In this document: positions 32,862-37,849 of the stretch, piece after piece
Layout of the letters: every line of letters begins with the position of its first letter
How positions within the stretch are numbered: position 1 is the stretch's first letter
Source of the DNA: Candidatus Woesearchaeota archaeon
GTDB lineage: Archaea > Nanobdellota > Nanobdellia > Woesearchaeales > UBA9989
Reading direction: 5' to 3'
Length of the DNA stretch: 37,849 nucleotides
NCBI GenBank assembly: GCA_013329045.1
Contig: DUKZ01000001.1
Location: 1-37,849, forward strand
Made by a program: the position numbers and the translations under genes
Notes under the pieces: generated by a model
Told to the model about the DNA's origin: nothing
The model's input: the letters and a program-made list of their open reading frames with translations, nothing else
The model's database searches: none

Positions 32862-32894
32862 CTAAATAAGGGATTTGGACATCTTTCGCAATAA

Positions 32895-33524
32895 TCAAAA
32901 CCCCAACTTTTCCTTCACCAGGATAAGAGTGATCCTGTCAGGAATCACTTCCTTCTCAATAATAACCCATTTTCCAAGACTGCTGTTTCTGCCATATGCT
33001 TTCAATGCCCTAGCATCTTCCAATGGAAAGACATAGTCTCTCACCCGCTGCATTGCTTCGTCTAAAGAATCACAGATCTTTTGCGTTCCAGCAACCAAGA
33101 TAAGCTTCTTTGCAGCAAAAGGGTAAGCTGTAACTCTCGAGCCTGAAGCATCACAAGCAATTAAGGCACCGGTTTTTGAGATGGCATTCACACTTCCAAG
33201 GAAATATTCAGCAGATGCTGCTTTTCTCCTGAGCTCAAGCTGCTGTGTAGGGTCTTTTTCTTCAAGAATTAGAAGATGAAGGTTTTTCCATCCATGACTG
33301 CCGGATTTGAGATATTCAGTAAATCCAATCTCTGTTAGGGTAGTAGAAGAACCATTCATCACTTCAGCGCCTTTAGGAATAAGTTCTTTGATCTTTTGCA
33401 GTGCCGCTTCTTTTTTCCAGACAGTAATCACTTTAATCCCTTTTTGTTCCAATGCTGTTGTGGTTTCTTTTACCGTTGAATCTGGGGGGATGACTATCCA
33501 ATCCTTTTTCTTGATTTCTTTCAT
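32895..33524 (-). CDS. LUD-domain protein (LutC/YkgG-like)
   Basis: LUD-domain proteins belong to lactate-utilisation enzymes and related NAD-dependent or FeS-associated complexes. The 209-residue product from the ATG at 33524 matches the domain: PKGAEVMNGSSTTLTEIGF (about 49-67), AEYFLGSVNAISKTGALIAC (about 98-117, the conserved TG), AAKKLILVAGTQKI and CDSLDEAMQRV. No LutA or LutB partner lies nearby, so the substrate is unknown. An ATG three codons upstream (33533) is an alternative. Confidence 0.88.
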   Translation of the reverse strand: MKEIKKKDWIVIPPDSTVKETTTALEQKGIKVITVWKKEAALQKIKELIPKGAEVMNGSSTTLTEIGFTEYLKSGSHGWKNLHLLILEEKDPTQQLELRRKAASAEYFLGSVNAISKTGALIACDASGSRVTAYPFAAKKLILVAGTQKICDSLDEAMQRVRDYVFPLEDARALKAYGRNSSLGKWVIIEKEVIPDRITLILVKEKLGF

Positions 33525-33736
33525 TAGTATCACATTTTATATGAATTCTTTGTTCTCTCATTTCAGGTTATAAAAATCCTTCTTTTAATGTTTAACTTCT
33601 AAGTGGAATTATAACTTGATCATATATACCCTATTTTAACTAATCTGTAATATAAACCGTAAAATATAAATATGTGTTAGTTTTTGATGTTAAAAGCATA
33701 TTTCATTAGGGGTGTAGAACGAGTCAATTTCGAAAA

Positions 33737-33925
33737 TTGATAGGTGTATCATTCTTCTTCTCAGTATTATTAATTATACCTTTATTCTCTTTACTCGTTT
33801 TTGCTTCTGTTCCTTACGAGCCTTATCTTCATGCTCCTTCTGTTCAGAGTGTTGATTCTAATGAATTGTGCTTTTATGATGGAAGCAGTTGGACTGGCTT
33901 GAAGACTGGGGGTGCTTGCTCTTAA
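33737..33925 (+). CDS. Small secreted peptide upstream of RHS1
   Basis: This is a 62-residue frame with a TTG start at 33737. No in-frame ATG lies between the upstream stop at about 33707 and the hydrophobic part. It has a signal-peptide-like N-terminus ending near FASVPYE, and the tail CFYDGSSWTGLKTGGACS has two cysteines. It stops 4 bases before the RHS1 ATG, so the two could be translated together. It could be a real helper peptide or the decayed 3' end of a secreted gene. Confidence 0.4.
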   Translation: MIGVSFFFSVLLIIPLFSLLVFASVPYEPYLHAPSVQSVDSNELCFYDGSSWTGLKTGGACS

Positions 33926-33929
33926 AACG

Positions 33930-35195
33930 ATGAAATATAGAACGTTGTTAGGATTGTGTATGTTGTTATTAGTAGTTTTGATGCCTGTAGCTTTGGCTAC
34001 CCAAACAAACATTGCTTTAACCTACGATGCCAACGGCAACCTCCTCACCAATGGAGATAAAAGGTATGTTTATGACGGTTTTAACCGGTTGGCAGAAGTG
34101 TTCATCAATAACAGCATCAAGGAAAAGTACTGGTATGATCCTGATGGGCAGCGGTTGAAGAAGATGGAGTTTCATGGTGATGGTTCTAATACGACAATTT
34201 ATTATATTAGTAACTCATTCGTCAGAATAATCAACAGCTCAGGAACCTACGACGAAGTGTACTATTACGATGAGTACGACCTCATAGCTAAAGAAGACAG
34301 CGAAGGTAAGAAATTCTATCATCCAGACCATCTAGGATCAACGACTTTGGTTACCGATGAACAGGGGAATGTTGTTGAAGAAACTGTTTATGATCCTTAC
34401 GGAGCAGTACAAGAGGGTGGTGATCAACGATTTGATTATGAAGGGAAAGAAACAGACTTTTCAGGACTACAATACTTTGGAGCAAGATATTATGATCCAG
34501 GCAAACCAAAAAGGTGGACACAACCAGACACATTACTACCAGATGTTTATGACCCACAACAACTAAACAGGTACGCATTTGAGAGGAACAATCCGTATAA
34601 GCATGAAGATAAGGAGGGGCATTATGGTGAACCATTGACAATTGGTATAATCGGAATTTTAGCCTCTTTTTTCACTCCAGAACTAATTATTGGTACAGGA
34701 TTAACCTTATTGGGCATTACACTCGTTGGACACATAATCTCAACTGATCAAGCACAGATAAATACTGATAATCCTTATCCTGGTCTGACCGGAAAAGATT
34801 ATAATGGAAAAGAAGATTGGTTAGATAATGAGTTACCTAGGAATGGTGAAGCACCCTTCGTTGACCCACCACCTCAGAAGAGAGGGGGGAAAAAGTATAA
34901 ATATGACCGGGAAGGAAACCCTGTTGATAAAAATGGTAGATCATGGAGACCAGACCGAACTGAGCAACATTGGGACAGGCAAGATCCGGGAGGTGGGCAT
35001 ACAAGAATAACTCCAGACGGGCGAATATTAAGCTCTTTAATTTGGAGGCCTATAAGTGGTTCTCAGAGAGCAGCCATAAATAAAAAATCAGAGTCTGGAG
35101 GAGGTTATAGTGACGATGTTGGTGGCTATGTAACAAAGGAAGGAAGATATTACCCAACACATAATAAAAATTGGAAACCAAAATCTGAAAAATGA
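33930..35195 (+). CDS. Miniature secreted RHS/YD-repeat protein 1 with toxin-like tip
   Basis: This 421-residue protein has a signal peptide (1-24, ending VALA) and YD-repeat motifs (LTYDANGNLLTNGDKRYVYDGFNRL, about 30-54 with DPDG at 70-73). The RHS core signature follows (FYHPDHLGSTTLVTDEQGN, about 129-147; YFGARYYDP, 182-190). Up to residue 230 it is nearly identical to RHS2. The unique tip (231-421) begins with a hydrophobic span (about 236-272). It continues to a His- and Arg-rich domain with EQHWDRQDPGGGHTRITPDG (about 365), like bacterial polymorphic-toxin tips. A typical RHS protein exceeds 1000 residues, so this is a stripped form. Confidence 0.8.
   Translation: MKYRTLLGLCMLLLVVLMPVALATQTNIALTYDANGNLLTNGDKRYVYDGFNRLAEVFINNSIKEKYWYDPDGQRLKKMEFHGDGSNTTIYYISNSFVRIINSSGTYDEVYYYDEYDLIAKEDSEGKKFYHPDHLGSTTLVTDEQGNVVEETVYDPYGAVQEGGDQRFDYEGKETDFSGLQYFGARYYDPGKPKRWTQPDTLLPDVYDPQQLNRYAFERNNPYKHEDKEGHYGEPLTIGIIGILASFFTPELIIGTGLTLLGITLVGHIISTDQAQINTDNPYPGLTGKDYNGKEDWLDNELPRNGEAPFVDPPPQKRGGKKYKYDREGNPVDKNGRSWRPDRTEQHWDRQDPGGGHTRITPDGRILSSLIWRPISGSQRAAINKKSESGGGYSDDVGGYVTKEGRYYPTHNKNWKPKSEK
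33999..34612 (+). repeat. RHS core repeat, copy 1
   Basis: These 614 bases encode residues 24-228 of RHS1 and align without gaps to 35781-36394. Both copies begin at ACCCAAACAAACATTGC. The homology stops sharply near residue 230, after NNPYK and a short acidic stretch. Confidence 0.9.
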
Positions 35196-35204
35196 AGTGA
35201 AATC

Positions 35205-35546
35205 ATGAAACCAAAGATTATTATCCAAGAAGTATACAATGATGATTGTATTCATTTACTGATTAGAGTTAATAATAAACGAATGTTGAAAAATATTATT
35301 AACTATTTCTCTGAGATTATTAGTAATAAAAAAAATCTTAAGGATCTCGAGGAAAATCTTAGATCAATATTACAATTTAAGATCACCACCTTCTTCTCAG
35401 CAAGAATAAGAGATAGATCATCTGTAGTTGATTATCTAATAATTGATGAAGGTAAGGGAGGGGAGGTCTTTATTTACTTTAATATTATCACTAAGAAATT
35501 TAAAAAAATTAATAATATCAAACTTATGAAATATTTTAAGCCTTAG
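35205..35546 (+). CDS. Candidate immunity protein for RHS1
   Basis: The 113-residue protein is not recognised. It begins 9 bases after the RHS1 stop and is strongly AT-rich. No signal peptide is present, so it would stay in the cytoplasm, where an immunity protein must act on the tip toxin of neighbouring cells or its own. The sequence is alpha/beta with a mid helix (LKNIINYFSEIISN) and many Lys/Ile. The call rests on position and size; specificity cannot be seen. Confidence 0.5.
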   Translation: MKPKIIIQEVYNDDCIHLLIRVNNKRMLKNIINYFSEIISNKKNLKDLEENLRSILQFKITTFFSARIRDRSSVVDYLIIDEGKGGEVFIYFNIITKKFKKINNIKLMKYFKP

Positions 35547-35573
35547 TTTTTGACATACAGACTACATAACATT

Positions 35574-35584
35574 GATTATATAAC
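35574..35584 (+). promoter_or_regulatory. Promoter of the RHS2 unit
   Basis: GATTATATAAC is about 29 bases upstream of the ATG at 35608, the leaderless spacing, which supports the small ORF there as the first gene of the RHS2 transcript. Confidence 0.45.
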
Positions 35585-35607
35585 CAGTTTTTCAAGCATC
35601 TATATTC

Positions 35608-35715
35608 ATGACGAGAGAAAGATTGGTACAGAACACTCAATATTTGAGAAAATATGACGCAACCAAAAAGCGTGATCAATCAGTCTCAGTGTTTATCAAT
35701 AACGTGAAAACATGA
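35608..35715 (+). CDS. 35-residue leader ORF overlapping RHS2
   Basis: The frame gives a basic, polar peptide starting MTRERLVQNTQYLRKYD and ending SVFINNVKT. Its TGA overlaps the RHS2 ATG as ATGA, the translational-coupling arrangement seen in other operons here. TATA spacing fits its ATG. The VFINN near its end is identical to VFINN in the RHS core, so it may be a fragment of an older RHS copy kept as a leader. Confidence 0.45.
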   Translation: MTRERLVQNTQYLRKYDATKKRDQSVSVFINNVKT

Positions 35716-36977
35716 ATAATAAAATAGCTATCGGGTCGTGTATATTATTGTTGATAGTTTTTATGCCAATTGCTTTTGCTACCCAAACAAACATTGCTTT
35801 AACCTATGATGCCAACGGCAACCTCCTCACCAATGGAGATAAAAGGTATGTGTACGACGGATTTAATCGGTTAGCCGAAGTATTCATTAATAATACCATT
35901 AAGGAAAAATACTGGTATGATCCTGACGGAAACAGATTGCTTAAAGTAGAATTCCATGCTGATGGAAGCAATACAACAACTTTCTACATAGACGAATCAT
36001 TCATCAGAATAATTAATAGTTCCGGTACATACGACGAGGTTTACTACTATGACGAATATGACTTAATAGCTAAAGAAGACAGCGAAGGTAAGAAATTCTA
36101 TCATCCAGACCATTTAGGAAGCACGACGTTAGTTACTGATGAATCAGGGAATGTTGTTGAAGAAACTGTTTATGACCCTTTTGGAGCAGTACAAGAAGGC
36201 GGGAATGAAAGGTATGATTATGAAGGGAAAGAAGTAGACAGTACAGGATTGCAATATTTTGGTGCAAGATATTACGATCCTAATAAAATCTTTAAATGGA
36301 CTCAACCGGATGATCTCTTACCTGATGTATATGATCCACAGCAATTAAACAGGTACAGTTTTGAGAGGAACAATCCGTATAAGTATGAAGATGAAGATGG
36401 CACTACTCCTGTATGCATTGAAGAAGTATCTTGCACGGCTGTAGGAATCTATCTTGCCACCCCTATCATTGCTACTGGTGTTGTCTATTCGATTAACCTA
36501 GTTGGTGATAGAATACCTGATAAATATAAGGAGCAAATACGTCAAGGGTTAGAACAATATTTTAAGGCTTATTCTAAGGCAGGTGATGTTGTTAGTACAT
36601 ATAACGTTTTGAGCGCTTTAAAAGATTATTCAGACAATCCCTCTGAGGAGAACAGTAAAAAACTAGCTGCGGCTATTGCTGAAGCAGGAATTTCTGAAGG
36701 AATCGAAAGGGGTGTTAGTAACTTTGCGGGAGAGAATGCGGGTAATGCTTTTGGAGCTATGTTGCATTCCTCTGGTTTATCAAAACCAAGTTTAGATAAA
36801 TTTAATAGAGATAAAAGGTCTACAATAATGAAAGGTGCATATATAAGTGAAGCAAGGGTTAGTCAATACATGAGTAGATATGGATACAGTGAGTCAACAG
36901 CGAGGAAAAAATTAGCTAAAATTGATGAGTATCATCGGAAGAAAAATGAGAGGAATAATGAAGATGGTGATTCATAA
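35712..36977 (+). CDS. Miniature secreted RHS/YD-repeat protein 2 with a different tip
   Basis: The protein has 421 residues, the same length as RHS1. The signal peptide (1-24) and YD/RHS core (to 230) match RHS1 residue by residue with few changes. The tip (231-421) is unrelated to the RHS1 tip. It starts with two cysteines and a hydrophobic segment (about 241-260, VGIYLATPIIATGVVYSINL), then a helical, charged domain with NPSEENSKKLAAAIAEAGIS and a Lys/Arg-rich end. No toxin family is recognised. It is followed by an overlapping membrane-protein gene. Confidence 0.8.
   Translation: MNNKIAIGSCILLLIVFMPIAFATQTNIALTYDANGNLLTNGDKRYVYDGFNRLAEVFINNTIKEKYWYDPDGNRLLKVEFHADGSNTTTFYIDESFIRIINSSGTYDEVYYYDEYDLIAKEDSEGKKFYHPDHLGSTTLVTDESGNVVEETVYDPFGAVQEGGNERYDYEGKEVDSTGLQYFGARYYDPNKIFKWTQPDDLLPDVYDPQQLNRYSFERNNPYKYEDEDGTTPVCIEEVSCTAVGIYLATPIIATGVVYSINLVGDRIPDKYKEQIRQGLEQYFKAYSKAGDVVSTYNVLSALKDYSDNPSEENSKKLAAAIAEAGISEGIERGVSNFAGENAGNAFGAMLHSSGLSKPSLDKFNRDKRSTIMKGAYISEARVSQYMSRYGYSESTARKKLAKIDEYHRKKNERNNEDGDS
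35781..36394 (+). repeat. RHS core repeat, copy 2
   Basis: This is the same 614-base unit as 33999-34612, with numerous synonymous-looking changes. Partial, decayed copies of the same core occur at 14471-14617 and 15213-15272. Confidence 0.9.
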
Positions 36978-37473
36978 CGATCTTTTGCTTGTTATATATG
37001 GATTTCTTCTCATCATTTTTCAGATTATCTGTTTTGATAATATTCAACCTTTAAAATTTTTAAATTTCTTTCGTTTAACATTAATTAAAGAATTATTATC
37101 TCTAAGATCGATTGATAAATTTGTTAATAGTATTATAAGGCTTGTGATCTTTATCATATTCCAAGTTTTTAGTCTAACAATGATTTCTTCGTTTGGCATA
37201 TCGAAATTAACATTATCCAATATAACCAATAAGTTTTTGCAACACACAGTAAATATTTATGTGCTTCTCTTGCTAGTCATTGAAGGAATGGTGGTTATGT
37301 TCCTCAATTTCGAGATTACATATTGTTTAGTTAAAGCATTTAGGCCTAAATTAATCAAGAAAAATGTAAAAAAAATTAATAAAATGCAATTTGATAGACG
37401 ATTTATAGCTTATAGAGTGATTGCTTATTTAATTGGTATTATCCTTACATTATCCGGGTTTTATTTATTATGA
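36958..37473 (+). CDS. Membrane protein, candidate immunity protein for RHS2
   Basis: The protein is about 171 residues from the ATG at 36958 (a second ATG at 36964 is possible) and overlaps the end of RHS2. Four hydrophobic segments are visible (roughly 10-30, 60-85, 105-128 and 150-168), with Lys-rich loops. It is extremely AT-rich. Membrane immunity proteins protect against toxins acting in the membrane, which would fit the hydrophobic segment in the RHS2 tip, but no family is known. Confidence 0.5.
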   Translation: MKMVIHNDLLLVIYGFLLIIFQIICFDNIQPLKFLNFFRLTLIKELLSLRSIDKFVNSIIRLVIFIIFQVFSLTMISSFGISKLTLSNITNKFLQHTVNIYVLLLLVIEGMVVMFLNFEITYCLVKAFRPKLIKKNVKKINKMQFDRRFIAYRVIAYLIGIILTLSGFYLL

Positions 37474-37531
37474 ACTATTGGTGATGATGAAGATAATTAA
37501 AGAATTTAACTTATGAAATAAGGAGTAACAT

Positions 37532-37849
37532 ATGATTGGATATATTTTAACGACAGTAGCTGTGCTAGCAATTACCTATTTTCTATATGATAATAACCTA
37601 TCATCCCCAGAGAATCCAATTCATCTGAGAGCCACCATGTTTGGAGAAATATTCAATCGTATCACCACACTTGATGAAACGATATTTTGGGGGACTCTAC
37701 GATTTATCATATTTAATATTTTTTTGTGGGAATATCTCGCACTAATCGATACTTCACTTCTTAACAACAAATTTTATTTTCTATTAAAAAATAAGAATTT
37801 AATTATGACAAATTTTGCATTTTCTTTTGCTGTGTTGCATAATTCAATC
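37532..37849 (+). CDS. Partial membrane protein running off the window
   Basis: The frame is open from the ATG at 37532 to the end (106 codons, no stop). AGGAG at 37520-37524 is 7 bases before the start, a clear Shine-Dalgarno. The N-terminus is a hydrophobic helix (IGYILTTVAVLAITYFLYD), and a second hydrophobic part follows near residues 65-80. The composition is as AT-rich as the preceding gene. It may be another membrane protein of the RHS island; the family is unknown. Confidence 0.5.
   Translation, partial: MIGYILTTVAVLAITYFLYDNNLSSPENPIHLRATMFGEIFNRITTLDETIFWGTLRFIIFNIFLWEYLALIDTSLLNNKFYFLLKNKNLIMTNFAFSFAVLHNSI

Noticed and set aside
1..37849. CRISPR array
   Set aside because: No series of regularly spaced identical repeats of 23-40 bases was seen; the tandem duplications have only two units.
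1..37849. tRNA and rRNA genes
   Set aside because: I found no cloverleaf with the T-loop GGTTCRA-type sequence in a proper setting and no rRNA-like stretch. A covariance search (tRNAscan-SE) would be decisive.

Overview
The window looks like a chromosomal segment of an archaeon, most likely a DPANN lineage (Woesearchaeota/Pacearchaeota-like; the phylum is inference). Archaea-specific informational genes are present: SRP54, an L21e-rpoF-DUF655 operon, archaeal FAD synthase (RibL) and an AbrB-PhoU regulator. Many genes have a TATA-like box centred about 24-28 bases before the start codon, which implies leaderless mRNAs. The secreted proteins carry archaeal features such as a pilin-like KKGQVTMF segment.

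Layout. 1-1418: SRP54. 1419-2283: a long non-coding stretch with a perfect 16-bp palindrome and two large nested base-paired structures, a candidate RNA locus. 2284-2952: a four-helix membrane protein. 3011-9993: four consecutive secreted or membrane-anchored proteins, probably one surface complex. 9978-13116 (minus): protein-isoaspartate methyltransferase and an AT-rich DNA methyltransferase fused to a nuclease-like C-terminus. 13434-14459: a radical SAM protein with unusual CX4CX2C cysteine spacing. 14471-15272: a dead RHS gene interrupted by a RelE-type toxin-antitoxin pair. 15276-17253 (minus): the L21e-rpoF-DUF655 operon plus an unknown gene. 17388-17948: an HD hydrolase.

18067-23437: six metabolic genes in three transcription units (phosphoribosyltransferase and APH-like kinase; HAD phosphatase; zinc dehydrogenase, stand-alone PEP-utilising barrel without its catalytic Cys, and aminotransferase). 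They look like an undescribed small-molecule pathway. 23625-33524 is mixed: NlpC/P60-like hydrolase, zinc ribbon, flavodoxin-fold oxidoreductase, type I IPP isomerase, membrane protein, RibL, CorA, M50 protease preceded by a 16-codon CCGGGC micro-ORF, a fused repeat/kinase-like protein with PhoU, and a LUD-domain protein.

33737-37849 is an AT-rich island with two miniature secreted RHS proteins. They share a 230-residue signal peptide plus YD-repeat core and have unrelated C-terminal tips. Each is followed by a small AT-rich gene that fits an immunity protein. With the RHS relic at 14.5-15.3 kb, this is the best candidate in the window for a little-described system: a compact archaeal polymorphic-toxin cassette family.
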